DNA of 64,000 nucleotides from an uncultured Prevotellaceae bacterium (GCA_902786565.1 CADACW010000005.1:17274-81273), one strand, 5' to 3'. Counted from the first letter of the stretch, positions 7,958 through 16,227 are shown. The notes: generated by a model from the letters alone, not told the origin. A program made the numbers and translations.

Positions 7958-7976
7958 CTCGAAAAATGTCAAGACC

Positions 7977-8657
7977 ATGAACGACGAAGCTACGAAAGCA
8001 CAAACCAACGCCCAGCAAGACGTACAGATTCTGCGCAAGCAGGCCAACTGGGAAAACCTATATTTCTATCAGAAGTCGAATGTCCTGTATCAGATGACGT
8101 ATACTTTCACGGCTCGATTCCTCATACGTGGCGACCGCACCATCGACCAGATGGTACAGGCAGCGCGCTCGGGAAAACAGAACATTGTGGAGGGGTCTGC
8201 CGACGGAGTCACCTCAACAGAAATGGAACTGAAACTGCTGAATGTGGCAAGAAGCAGCATAAAAGAGTTGAAAGAGGACTACGAGGACTATATCACATCG
8301 CGTCACCTGACACGATGGGGAAAAGACCATCCTCGCTTCGACGCTATGCTGAAGTTTTGCAGGAAGCACAACCGCATTGAAGACTATCAGGACTATTTCG
8401 AGAGATGGGGTGACGAGGAGATGGCAAATGTCGCCTTGACGCTCTGCCACATGGTAGACAAGATGATGACCACCTACGAGAAAAAACTGGAAGAGACATT
8501 TGTCAAGGAAGGAGGCATCAAGGAGCGAATGACTGCTGCCCGCTTAGGCTATCGCACCAACCAGCGCGAGGAGAATGCCCGGCTGAAGAATGAGCTGGAG
8601 CAGGCGAATCGAAGAATTGCAGAGCTTGAAGCCCGACTGACCTCTCAAGGCGGATAG
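7977..8657 (+). CDS. Four-helix-bundle (23S rRNA IVP-like) protein with suffix domain
   Basis: 226 residues. The central segment RSGKQNIVEGSADGVTSTE matches the conserved turn of the four-helix-bundle family first known from 23S rRNA intervening sequences. A charged extension follows, and the last 40 residues (NARLKNELEQANRRIAELEA) are a clear coiled coil, so oligomerisation is likely. No catalytic residues are visible. It has its own promoter but sits between the methylases and the helicase/nuclease, so an accessory or scaffold role there is plausible. That role is an inference; the biochemical function of the family is unknown. Confidence 0.75.
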   Translation: MNDEATKAQTNAQQDVQILRKQANWENLYFYQKSNVLYQMTYTFTARFLIRGDRTIDQMVQAARSGKQNIVEGSADGVTSTEMELKLLNVARSSIKELKEDYEDYITSRHLTRWGKDHPRFDAMLKFCRKHNRIEDYQDYFERWGDEEMANVALTLCHMVDKMMTTYEKKLEETFVKEGGIKERMTAARLGYRTNQREENARLKNELEQANRRIAELEARLTSQGG

Positions 8658-8692
8658 AGAATAGGATAGAAAGACCAGGCTGGATAGACTGG

Positions 8693-8773
8693 CTAGAAAA
8701 TCTAGAAAGTCTAGATAATCTAGAAAAGCTAGACTATCTAGATAATCTAGAAAGTCTAGGCAGTCTAGGCACC
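8693..8773. repeat. Nine tandem 9-bp CTAG units
   Basis: Nine consecutive units CTAGAAAAT, CTAGAAAGT, CTAGATAAT, CTAGAAAAG, CTAGACTAT, CTAGATAAT, CTAGAAAGT, CTAGGCAGT, CTAGGCACC with exact 9-bp period. A decayed version (GGATAGAGA, GGATAGAAA, GGATAGACT) extends back to the preceding stop codon. CTAG is normally scarce in bacterial DNA. Confidence 0.9.
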
Positions 8774-8801
8774 TGGACAGTCTCCCTATTTTCACTGAGC
8801 G

Positions 8802-8827
8802 CCATAACTAAAACGCACGGGTTATGG
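8802..8827 (+). promoter_or_regulatory. Inverted repeat enclosing the helicase start codon
   Basis: CCATAAC (8802-8808) and GTTATGG (8821-8827) are perfect complements around a 12-nt loop. The right arm contains the ATG at 8824, so the hairpin would hide the start codon. No promoter consensus was seen in 8774-8823, so the gene may be read from the upstream promoter. Confidence 0.5.
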
Positions 8828-11334
8828 CAACAACAAATTATTTTCCTAAGAAGTCGGAGTCGGCTCCGATGATTTATGCCTACGAGGACAAGTATGACCC
8901 GCAGCTGCGCGGTCTGCTGAAGGTGGGCTATACCACTATCGGCGTGCAGGAGCGTGTGCGCCAGCAGTATAACATCAAGCGTCCCGGCGAACCGCCTTAC
9001 CGCATCGTGGTGGAGGAGAGCGCCATGCGCCAGGACGGCACGGTGTTTCTCGACCACGAGGTGCATCGTGCCTTGGTAAAGATGGGATGCCAGCACATTG
9101 AGGGTGAGTGGTATCGCGCTACACCGCAACAGGTGAAGGCGGCTGTAGTGGCCGTCAGAGAACGTGTTGACGTGGCTTGGCACCGCGACAAGGATTTCAC
9201 CATGCGTCCGGAACAGGAACGGGCGGTGAAGAAAACTGCCAACTATTTCGACAGCTATAAGTCGGAAGGCGGTCGTGTGCCCCACTTCCTCTGGAACTGC
9301 AAGATGCGCTTCGGCAAGACCTTCACCACCTACCAACTAGCCAAGCGAATGGGATGGACGCGCATGCTGATACTTACGTTCAAGCCTGCCGTGGCCCAAG
9401 CATGGGAGGAGGACTTGATGACACATGTGGACTTCGATGGCTGGCAGTTTATAGCCCGGAGTCCTGAAGCTGCCATCGACTATCAGTTTGAACATGCCGA
9501 CAAATCTAAGCCGATGGTGGTGTTCGGCTCGTTTCAGGACTTCTTAGGCAAGAACACGGCCAGCGGCGGTATGAAGCTGAAACACGAATGGGCACGGGAA
9601 TTTAACTGGGACTGCATCGTGCTCGATGAATATCACTACGGAGCATGGCGCGAGAATGCCAAGGAACTGATAGGCGCCAGCGAAGACCTGGGAAGCGAGA
9701 TAGAGAATCCCGACTACTTCGACGAGGACTTGATTCCCATCACGTCTAATCATTACCTCTACCTGTCGGGCACGCCCTTCCGGGCCATCGCATCGGGAGA
9801 ATTCATCGAGGAGCAGATATACAACTGGACCTACAGCGACGAGCAGCGGGCGAAAGAGGAATGGGGCGACAAGCCTGCCAATCCCTACGCCTCGCTGCCC
9901 AAGATGGTGCTGCTGACCTATCAGCTGCCGGCAGAAATATCGAAAGTGGCAGAGGATGGAGAGCTTGATGAGTTTGACCTCAACTCATTCTTCGAGGCTG
10001 AGGGCAAAAACGACGATGCCGTGTTCAAGCATCACGACGAGGTGCAGAAGTGGCTTGACATGCTGCGCGGGCAGTATCTGCCCACATCCATCAACGACCT
10101 AAAGTCGGGGAACCGCAAGCCGCCGTTGCCATTCTTGAACGGCGACCTCTATTCTAACATGAACCACACGCTGTGGTTCCTGCCCAATGTGGCAGCATGC
10201 TTTGCGATGCGCAATCTGTTGACAGAACTACAGAACACATTCTACCACGACTATCGCGTCATCGTCTGTGCCGGTACCCGTGCGGGCATCGGGCAGCAGG
10301 CACTGCCACCAGTAGAGAAAGCCATGTCACGCCCAGACCCGCTGCACTGCAAGACCATCACACTGACCTGCGGTAAACTGACGACGGGTGTCACCGTCCG
10401 TCCCTGGACTGGCATCTTCATGCTGCGCGACACTTCGTCGCCCGAGACCTATTTCCAATCGGCTTTCCGTGTGCAGTCGCCGTGGACAATCACAAATAGC
10501 GACGGACTGCACCCCAATCGGGTGGAAATACTGAAAAAGGTATGCTATGTGTTTGACTTCTCGCCCAACAGGGCGTTGAGAAAGATTGCCGACTATAGTT
10601 GCCAGCTGAACATACAGGAAGGCAATCCAGAGAAATGTGTGGACGATTTTATCAAGTTCCTGCCTGTACTCTGCTATGAAAACGGCGTGATGAAAGCCCT
10701 TTCAGCCAGCGACGTGCTCGACATGGCCATGAACAACACGTCGGCCACGCTGCTGGCCCGTCGTTGGGAGAGCGCACTATTGGTGAACGTCGATAACTTC
10801 ACGCTACAGCGCCTGATGAACAACAAGGAGGCAATGGCGGCCCTGATGAAGATTGAGGGCTTCCGCTCGCTGAATCAGGACATAGAGACCATCATCAACA
10901 AGACAGATGCCATCAAGAAGAAACGCAAGGAACATGAAGATGGCCTGACAACAAAGGAGAAGAAAGAATTGAGCGATGCCGAGAAAGAGATTAAGAGCAA
11001 GCGCCGACAGATACAGGAGAAACTGATGAAGTTTGCCACACGCATACCCATCTTTATGTACCTCACGGACTATCGCGAGTATTCGCTGAAAGATGTCATC
11101 ATGCAGTTGGAGCCAAAGTTGTTTGAGCGCGTGACAGGTCTGACGAAGCAGGACTTCGCCTTGCTGGTCAGTCTGAATGTGTTCAACGAGGCCTTGATGA
11201 ACGACGCCGTCTATAAATTCAAGCGGTATGAGGACTCCAGCCTCTCGTATGCAGGCATTGACCGCCATGAAGGCGAGAAATCAGTGGGCGGCTACAGTAC
11301 AGTGATAACAATGGAAGAATATCGACAGAAATAA
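8824..11334 (+). CDS. T5orf172/GIY-YIG nuclease fused to SF2 DEAD/DEAH helicase
   Basis: 836 residues. Residues about 16-110 fit a T5orf172 (GIY-YIG superfamily) nuclease: YAYEDKYDPQLRGLLKVGYT, then an arginine helix (ERVRQQ), a histidine-containing helix and GEWYRATP. A superfamily 2 motor follows: RFGKT near 162-166, DEYH box near 268, SGTPF near 315 and a motif VI-like QSAFRVQSP near 545. About 290 further residues end in a charged, partly coiled region (about 700-735). The combination resembles translocase/nuclease subunits of type I/III-like restriction systems. With the methylases upstream it is the likely effector of the locus. Its specificity and partners are not known. Confidence 0.75.
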   Translation: MATTNYFPKKSESAPMIYAYEDKYDPQLRGLLKVGYTTIGVQERVRQQYNIKRPGEPPYRIVVEESAMRQDGTVFLDHEVHRALVKMGCQHIEGEWYRATPQQVKAAVVAVRERVDVAWHRDKDFTMRPEQERAVKKTANYFDSYKSEGGRVPHFLWNCKMRFGKTFTTYQLAKRMGWTRMLILTFKPAVAQAWEEDLMTHVDFDGWQFIARSPEAAIDYQFEHADKSKPMVVFGSFQDFLGKNTASGGMKLKHEWAREFNWDCIVLDEYHYGAWRENAKELIGASEDLGSEIENPDYFDEDLIPITSNHYLYLSGTPFRAIASGEFIEEQIYNWTYSDEQRAKEEWGDKPANPYASLPKMVLLTYQLPAEISKVAEDGELDEFDLNSFFEAEGKNDDAVFKHHDEVQKWLDMLRGQYLPTSINDLKSGNRKPPLPFLNGDLYSNMNHTLWFLPNVAACFAMRNLLTELQNTFYHDYRVIVCAGTRAGIGQQALPPVEKAMSRPDPLHCKTITLTCGKLTTGVTVRPWTGIFMLRDTSSPETYFQSAFRVQSPWTITNSDGLHPNRVEILKKVCYVFDFSPNRALRKIADYSCQLNIQEGNPEKCVDDFIKFLPVLCYENGVMKALSASDVLDMAMNNTSATLLARRWESALLVNVDNFTLQRLMNNKEAMAALMKIEGFRSLNQDIETIINKTDAIKKKRKEHEDGLTTKEKKELSDAEKEIKSKRRQIQEKLMKFATRIPIFMYLTDYREYSLKDVIMQLEPKLFERVTGLTKQDFALLVSLNVFNEALMNDAVYKFKRYEDSSLSYAGIDRHEGEKSVGGYSTVITMEEYRQK

Positions 11335-11395
11335 ACTAAGGCAGAATCAACCATTATGTCGTTATAGCCAGATTTAAGAAGTTTTACCCGAAAAA

Positions 11396-11428
11396 TTTGG
11401 CCAATACAATTTTTTCACATAACTTTGC
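11396..11428 (+). promoter_or_regulatory. Promoter of rpoD
   Basis: -33 TTTGGCCAA (11396-11404), 20-bp spacer, -7 TAACTTTGC (11420-11428). The ATG follows 26 bp later. Confidence 0.78.
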
Positions 11429-11454
11429 ACGCAAATTACTTTATACTGATACCT

Positions 11455-12315
11455 ATGAGACAACTGAAAATTACCAAATCGATTACCAACAGGGAGAGCG
11501 AATCGCTCGAAAAATACCTCCAAGAGATTGGTAAAGAGGAACTTATCAGCATAGAGGAGGAGGTGGAACTTGCAGCACGCATACGCAAAGGCGACCGCTG
11601 TGCACTGGAAAGGCTGACAAGGGCTAACCTGAGATTTGTGGTCAGCGTGGCCAAACAGTACAAAAACCAAGGACTGTCGCTGGCCGACCTCATCAACGAG
11701 GGCAACGTGGGGCTCATCAAGGCCGCCGAGAAGTTCGACGAGACCCGCGGCTTCAAGTTCATCAGCTACGCCGTCTGGTGGATACGGCAGAGCATCCTGC
11801 AGGCCATAGCAGAGCAGAGCCGCATCGTGCGACTGCCGCTGAACCAGGTGGGGGCAATGAACAAAATCAGCCGGGTGCTGAACAAGTTTGAGCAGGAGAA
11901 CGAGCGGCGACCCTCGGTGGAAGAGATTTCGGAAGAGGTGAACCTGCCGGAGGAGAAAATAGACGAGGCCATCAGCACCAACACCCACCACGTCTCGGTG
12001 GACGCCCCCTTTACCGAAGGCGACGAGAACACGCTGCTCGACATTATGGTGAACGAAAACTCGCCATCGGCCGACCGACAGCTGGTGAACGAGTCGCTGC
12101 GAACCGAGATAAACGCCGCGCTGAAGGTGCTGAACAACCGCGAGCGCAACATCATTGAGGCCTACTATGGCATCAACCAGCCGGAACTGACGCTGGAGGA
12201 AATTGGCACCAAGTTCGGACTGACCCGGGAACGCGTCAGACAGATACGCGAGAAAGCCATTCGACGGCTGCAGGAGTGCACCAAGAAGAAAATCCTGAAA
12301 AGCTATCTGGGATAA
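11455..12315 (+). CDS. rpoD: Primary RNA polymerase sigma factor, sigma-70 family (RpoD)
   Basis: 286 residues beginning MRQLKITKSITNRESESLEK, the hallmark N-terminus of the short Bacteroidota primary sigma, which lacks the long region 1.1 of E. coli sigma-70. Region 2 carries NLRFVVSVAKQY and the -10-recognition helix FDETRGFKFISYAVWWIRQ. Region 4 ends with the helix-turn-helix LTLEEIGTKFGLTRERVRQI. It directs core RNA polymerase to the TTTG/TAnnTTTG promoters found throughout this window. The start at 11455 is chosen because the longer frame at 11425 lies in the -7 box. Confidence 0.93.
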   Translation: MRQLKITKSITNRESESLEKYLQEIGKEELISIEEEVELAARIRKGDRCALERLTRANLRFVVSVAKQYKNQGLSLADLINEGNVGLIKAAEKFDETRGFKFISYAVWWIRQSILQAIAEQSRIVRLPLNQVGAMNKISRVLNKFEQENERRPSVEEISEEVNLPEEKIDEAISTNTHHVSVDAPFTEGDENTLLDIMVNENSPSADRQLVNESLRTEINAALKVLNNRERNIIEAYYGINQPELTLEEIGTKFGLTRERVRQIREKAIRRLQECTKKKILKSYLG

Positions 12316-12333
12316 GAGAGAGACAGACAGAAC

Positions 12334-12849
12334 ATGATGAAAGCAAAATATATAATAATGGTGGCCATAGCCGCAATGCTGGCCACTACCGCTGCCGCCA
12401 AGAAGCAGCCCGTGCCTAAGGTCTACATCTTTGGCATGGCGGCAACATTTAACGACACCATCGTGCACTTCACCCCCATACAGGAGGTGGACAGCGCATG
12501 GATGGACACGAAGACCGACTTCCTGCTGGGCCGCGAGGTCTACTCCTACCAGCTGCGCGACTATCTGGCCGCACAGCAGATGCCCCACCGCACCTGCATC
12601 GTGGTGGCCGACACCGACCGCAAGAAGCTGGAGAAGAAATACCTGAAGATGAAGAAGCTCTACACACAGCCGAAGCCGGAAGCACAGCACTACGACGTGC
12701 GCTATCTGACCGACAACGACTTCCACTTCAAGGCCTACGACGCTTCGGCCTTCATCGAGGAGGCAGACGAAGAGACGGCACAGATGCCAGTGAAGCCGGC
12801 CAAGAAGAGCAAGAAAACGAAATTGGAGGGGCCTGCCGGTGGAAAGTAA
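12334..12849 (+). CDS. Secreted protein of unknown function
   Basis: 171 residues with an N-terminal signal peptide (MMKAKYIIMVAIAAMLATTAAA) and no cysteine, so it is exported rather than lipid-anchored. The mature part starts KKQPVPKVYIFGMAATFNDT, is rich in charged residues and ends in a lysine-rich tail (KPAKKSKKTKLEG). It follows rpoD by 18 bp and overlaps the HPrK-like gene by 11 bp, so it may be co-expressed with the downstream modification genes. I do not recognise the family. A substrate role for that system is possible but has no direct support. Confidence 0.75.
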   Translation: MMKAKYIIMVAIAAMLATTAAAKKQPVPKVYIFGMAATFNDTIVHFTPIQEVDSAWMDTKTDFLLGREVYSYQLRDYLAAQQMPHRTCIVVADTDRKKLEKKYLKMKKLYTQPKPEAQHYDVRYLTDNDFHFKAYDASAFIEEADEETAQMPVKPAKKSKKTKLEGPAGGK

Positions 12850-13738
12850 CTATTTCTGCATTGGAGGCCACAATGTGTGCCTGCACTTTGCCGACACCAC
12901 GGTCAACTCGATGGAGTTGCTCCCGTCTTTTGCCCCCTTCCGGCTGGACCACTGTCCGCAAGAGTTGTTTTTCACCCTGACCATCGATGACACCCTGCGC
13001 CCGGTGAAAGAGCGCAAGCTGGTGAGGAAGTTCGACACCGGCAACGGCGACACCGTGGTCTACCAACTGCCCGACGGAGGCTATCAGTACATCATCCGCG
13101 ACATTCACGACCGCGACTGCTGTCTGCTGGTCTGCAACAACGACTTCACACAGTGCCGGTGCGCCCTGAACGGCGACTGGGTGATGCGCTCCTTCGGCCT
13201 GAACGATGCGCTGATGCTGGTCTACGCCTTTGCCGGCTCGTTCTGCCAGACGCTGCTCATCCATGCCTCGTGCATCATGCTGCGCCCCGACGGGCCAGAG
13301 GGTGAGGCCGTGGCCTATCCCTTCACCGCCAAGAGCGGCACGGGCAAGAGCACCCACACCTCGCTCTGGATGAAACACATCGAAGGTGCCGAACTGCTGA
13401 ACGACGACAACCCCATCGTCCGCATCATCGGCGGCCAGCCCTACGTGTTCGGCTCGCCGTGGAGCGGCAAGACGCCCTGCTATCGCAACGTCAAGGCCCA
13501 CCTGGGGGCCCTCACCCTGATAGAGCGCGCACCGCGCAACAGCATCGAGCGGCTCGGGCCGGTGCAGGCCTTCGCCGCGCTGCTGCCCGCCTGCTCGTCG
13601 ATGAAGTGGGACAGCACCATCTACAACCACCTGTGCGACACGCTGTCACACATCATCGAGACCACACCAGTCTACACCCTGCACTGTCTGCCCGACGAGG
13701 AGGCCGCCGTGCTGTGCCATCACGCCCTAACGAAATAG
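12839..13738 (+). CDS. HPr kinase-like P-loop protein of the rSAM/PqqD neighbourhood
   Basis: 299 residues. A Walker A motif AKSGTGKST lies near 163-171, followed by LLNDDNPIV, which resembles the aspartate-rich segment of HPr kinase/PEP carboxykinase-type ATPases. The N-terminal 120 residues form the beta-rich region found in HPrK-related kinases of peptide-modification loci. It probably phosphorylates a protein, peptide or small molecule using ATP. It overlaps the upstream gene by 11 bp and is followed 12 bp later by the S26-type peptidase gene, indicating an operon. The substrate is unknown. Confidence 0.7.
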   Translation: MESNYFCIGGHNVCLHFADTTVNSMELLPSFAPFRLDHCPQELFFTLTIDDTLRPVKERKLVRKFDTGNGDTVVYQLPDGGYQYIIRDIHDRDCCLLVCNNDFTQCRCALNGDWVMRSFGLNDALMLVYAFAGSFCQTLLIHASCIMLRPDGPEGEAVAYPFTAKSGTGKSTHTSLWMKHIEGAELLNDDNPIVRIIGGQPYVFGSPWSGKTPCYRNVKAHLGALTLIERAPRNSIERLGPVQAFAALLPACSSMKWDSTIYNHLCDTLSHIIETTPVYTLHCLPDEEAAVLCHHALTK

Positions 13739-13750
13739 TCAAAAGGAGAG

Positions 13751-14239
13751 ATGAACTACGAGACACGCCAGCTGGCCAACGACATATTTCTGCCACAAGT
13801 GGTGAGCCTGCTCAAAGAGGGCCACACCGTCACCCTGCCCCTGCGGGGCCGCAGCATGCGCCCATTCCTGGAGGACGGGCGCGACAAGGCACTGCTCCAA
13901 CTGGCCGACACGCCGCAAGTGGGCGACGCCGTGCTGGCCGAAATCAGCAAGGGCCACTTTGTGCTGCACCGCATCATCCGCATCGAGGGCGACCAGGTGA
14001 CCCTGCGCGGCGACGGCAACCTAAGCGACGAGCACTGCCTGCTGGGCGACGTCAGGGCCAAGGCCATCGGATTCTACCGCAAAGGGCACCAGCGACTCGA
14101 CCCCACCGACGGGCTGAAATGGCGGGCCTACTCATGGCTGTGGACACGGCTGTTCCCCCTGCGCCGCTATCTGCTCTTCGCACTCCATCCGCATATTCCG
14201 CGCCGCTTCCTCGGAAAGGGCGCCCCATCTACAACATAA
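13751..14239 (+). CDS. S24/S26 (signal peptidase-like) serine peptidase
   Basis: 162 residues. LPLRGRSMRPFLEDGRD places a nucleophile serine at residue 35 in the GxSMxP motif of S24/S26 peptidases. The second conserved block reads HFVLHRIIRIEG with His73 where bacterial type I signal peptidases use lysine, so this looks like a Ser-His enzyme of the SipW/archaeal kind. There is no N-terminal membrane anchor, only a hydrophobic C-terminal patch (about 125-150). Its place between the HPrK-like and PqqD-like genes suggests it processes a precursor in the same pathway; this is inferred. Confidence 0.72.
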   Translation: MNYETRQLANDIFLPQVVSLLKEGHTVTLPLRGRSMRPFLEDGRDKALLQLADTPQVGDAVLAEISKGHFVLHRIIRIEGDQVTLRGDGNLSDEHCLLGDVRAKAIGFYRKGHQRLDPTDGLKWRAYSWLWTRLFPLRRYLLFALHPHIPRRFLGKGAPSTT

Positions 14240-14254
14240 AGCCATAACACCCCT

Positions 14255-14521
14255 ATGAAAACAAAAAAAGGATTCAACCTGCGCAACATCTGCGGCGAAA
14301 ACATCATCGTGGCAGAAGGTATAGAGAACATTGACTTCAGCCGCATCATCAGCATGAACGAGTCGGCTTCCTACCTCTGGAAAAACATTCAGGGCCAGGA
14401 TTTCGACAGCGAAACCCTGACCCAGTTGCTCCTAAAGGAATACGAGGTTGACGAGCAGACCGCCCGCACCGATGCCGACACGCTGATCAGCAAATGGCTT
14501 GAGGCCGGCATCATCGAGTAG
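14255..14521 (+). CDS. PqqD-like peptide-modification chaperone
   Basis: 88 residues with the PqqD winged-helix pattern: a beta-rich start, then MNESASYLWKNIQGQDFDSET (helix with conserved NxxAxxLW core) and LLKEYEVDEQTARTDADTLI. PqqD-family proteins bind a ribosomally made precursor peptide and present it to a radical SAM enzyme. It is 15 bp downstream of the peptidase gene and convergent with the radical SAM gene at 14635. No short precursor-like ORF was found in this group. Confidence 0.82.
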   Translation: MKTKKGFNLRNICGENIIVAEGIENIDFSRIISMNESASYLWKNIQGQDFDSETLTQLLLKEYEVDEQTARTDADTLISKWLEAGIIE

Positions 14522-14597
14522 CAGCCATCCCTTATTAGGAATTAAGAGTTAAGAATTTAGAATTAAGAGTTGTCGCCTTTGGCGATTATGAATTATG

Positions 14598-14633
14598 AAT
14601 TAAGAATTAGTCGGCGCAGCATAATTCTTAATT
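14598..14633. terminator. Perfect hairpin between convergent pqqD-like and radical SAM genes
   Basis: AATTAAGAATTA (14598-14609) and TAATTCTTAATT (14622-14633) form a perfect 12-bp stem with a 12-nt loop, in an AT-rich slip-repeat spacer (14535-14634). It could act as a bidirectional terminator. The absence of a clean T-run keeps this uncertain. Confidence 0.45.
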
Positions 14634-14634
14634 A

Positions 14635-15702
14635 TTACTTCTTAATCGCCAGCCGCTTCATGTGGCACACCAGCAGGCGGCCGTTGTCGGTGCGCAGGTG
14701 CATGCCGTTGCCCTCGCAGTAGCGCCACCAGCGGCAGTCGGCACAGTCGTCCTTTTTCATCCACGCATGGTCGCGGTAGTCCTGGAATCGGTTTTCCCAC
14801 ACATCGAGGAAATCGTCGTTGTAGATATTCCCCTGAATGTAATGTGAGCGTATGCTGGTGCAGGCGCTGATGCTGCCGTCGATGAGCACTGAGCCCACGG
14901 TGACACCTGCCGCACAGCGGAACATCCAGTCGCGCACGTCGCCCTCGTAGTCGCCCACAAATCCCTCGCAGCTGTAGTTGGCCCTGATGCGGCCCTCCTT
15001 TCGCGTCTGCCTGATGAAGTCGAGCAGCCGTCTGAACTGCTCGTCGGAGACTTGCAGCAGCGGGTCCTTGGCCGCCCGCCCCACTGGGAAGATGGGGAAG
15101 AGGCGCCAGTCGCGCACGCCCTTGCCAATGAGGTAGTCGCGAATGGCGGGCAGCTGGTCGTAGTTCTTCTGGTTCACACACGTCACGGCATCAAATTTCA
15201 CGTGCCCGTCTGCCACCAGCATATCCAGGGCCTGGTCGGCCATGGCGAAGCTGTTAGGGTGGCGGCGCAGCCAGTTGTGGCTGTCCTCCAGCCCGTCCAG
15301 GCTGACGGCCACCGAGCAGAGGCCGGCGGCCCTCAGATTGTGGAGTCGCTCCGGGGTGAGAAAGAGGCCGTTGGTGACCATGCCCCAGGGGAAGCCCCGT
15401 CTGTGAATGCCCCTGCCACAGAGTTCCAGGTCTTCGCGCATGAGCGGTTCGCCGCCGCTGACGATGACAAACACCTGGTGGGGGTCCATTTTGGCGGCGA
15501 TGCCGTCGAGCACTCGGAAGAAGTCTTCGCGGGGCATGTCGGGGGCCGTGGCCACGTGCTTGCAGTCACTGCCACAATGGCGGCAGCTCACGTTGCAGCG
15601 CAGCGTGCACTCCCAGAAGAGCTGCTGCAGTGGATGCTCGCGCTTCAGGTTGTTGTTCAGGCGGCGGGCCAGTTCCAGTCCTATTCGTCTACGCAGCTCC
15701 AT
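14635..15702 (-). CDS. Radical SAM/SPASM enzyme, rSAM/lipoprotein-system type
   Basis: 355 residues. The radical SAM cluster motif CNVSCRHC (Cys36, Cys40, Cys43) sits in the context FWECTLRCNVSCRHCGSDCK that I associate with the Bacteroidota rSAM/lipoprotein family (TIGR04133-like). SGGEPL near 95 is the SAM-binding GGE motif. The C-terminal SPASM region has many cysteines (CAAGVTVGS, ACTSIRSHY, CADCRWWRYCEGNG) for auxiliary Fe-S clusters. It likely modifies a peptide or lipoprotein held by the PqqD-like protein. It overlaps the 3' end of the peroxiredoxin gene by 14 bp and should be co-transcribed with it. Confidence 0.87.
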   Translation of the reverse strand: MELRRRIGLELARRLNNNLKREHPLQQLFWECTLRCNVSCRHCGSDCKHVATAPDMPREDFFRVLDGIAAKMDPHQVFVIVSGGEPLMREDLELCGRGIHRRGFPWGMVTNGLFLTPERLHNLRAAGLCSVAVSLDGLEDSHNWLRRHPNSFAMADQALDMLVADGHVKFDAVTCVNQKNYDQLPAIRDYLIGKGVRDWRLFPIFPVGRAAKDPLLQVSDEQFRRLLDFIRQTRKEGRIRANYSCEGFVGDYEGDVRDWMFRCAAGVTVGSVLIDGSISACTSIRSHYIQGNIYNDDFLDVWENRFQDYRDHAWMKKDDCADCRWWRYCEGNGMHLRTDNGRLLVCHMKRLAIKK

Positions 15703-16156
15703 TATCCTCCAGTATCTGTTCGGCGTGAATCTTCGTTTTGATTTGCTTGGGGCCTATGATTTGCTCCACGGTGCCGTCGGGGCCAATGATGAAAGTGGTG
15801 CGCACGGTGCCCATATACTTGCGGCCATACATCGACTTCTCCTGCCACACGCCGAACTGCTCCACCAGCTGGTGGTCCACATCGGCTATGAGGGGGAAGT
15901 TCAGGCCGTGCTTCTCCTTGAACTTCTGGTGCTGGCGTGCGTTGTCCACGCTCACGCCCACAATCTCCATGCCCTTCTGCAGCAGCAGGTCGCGCTGGTC
16001 GCGGAAGCTGCAAGCCTCGGCGGTGCAGCCGCTTGTCAGGTCTTTGGGGTAGAAATAGAGCACCAGCCGTTTGCCCTTGTAGTCACTCATTCTGATTTCG
16101 CGCCCCTCTTCGTCTCTGCCCAGCAGTTCGGGCGCCTTGTCTCCAATGTTTATCAT
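15689..16156 (-). CDS. bcp: Thioredoxin-dependent peroxiredoxin, Bcp/PrxQ type
   Basis: 155 residues from the ATG at 16156; the longer upstream frame runs through the tRNA-Cys gene and is rejected. FYPKDLTSGCTAEACSFRD places the peroxidatic cysteine at 44 and the resolving cysteine at 49, the atypical two-cysteine Bcp arrangement. The enzyme reduces H2O2 and organic peroxides in the cytoplasm with thioredoxin. The 14-bp overlap with the radical SAM gene suggests coupled expression. A terminator-like hairpin separates it from the tRNA-Cys upstream. Confidence 0.92.
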   Translation of the reverse strand: MINIGDKAPELLGRDEEGREIRMSDYKGKRLVLYFYPKDLTSGCTAEACSFRDQRDLLLQKGMEIVGVSVDNARQHQKFKEKHGLNFPLIADVDHQLVEQFGVWQEKSMYGRKYMGTVRTTFIIGPDGTVEQIIGPKQIKTKIHAEQILEDNGAA

Positions 16157-16184
16157 AACTATAGCTTTAAAAGGTTCTGACATT

Positions 16185-16227
16185 AAAAAGAATCGAAAGC
16201 CCCTTCTCTCAAAAAGACTTCCGATTC
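16185..16227 (-). terminator. Intrinsic terminator after tRNA-Cys
   Basis: On the minus strand GAATCGGAAG pairs with CTTTCGATTC (one G-U pair) across an 18-nt loop, followed by TTTTTA. It lies between tRNA-Cys and the peroxiredoxin gene. Confidence 0.65.

Noticed and set aside
8544-8795. Minus-strand frame with repeated LDxLDFLDYLD
   Set aside because: It is a reading of the 9-bp CTAG array and the antisense of the coiled coil of the four-helix gene.
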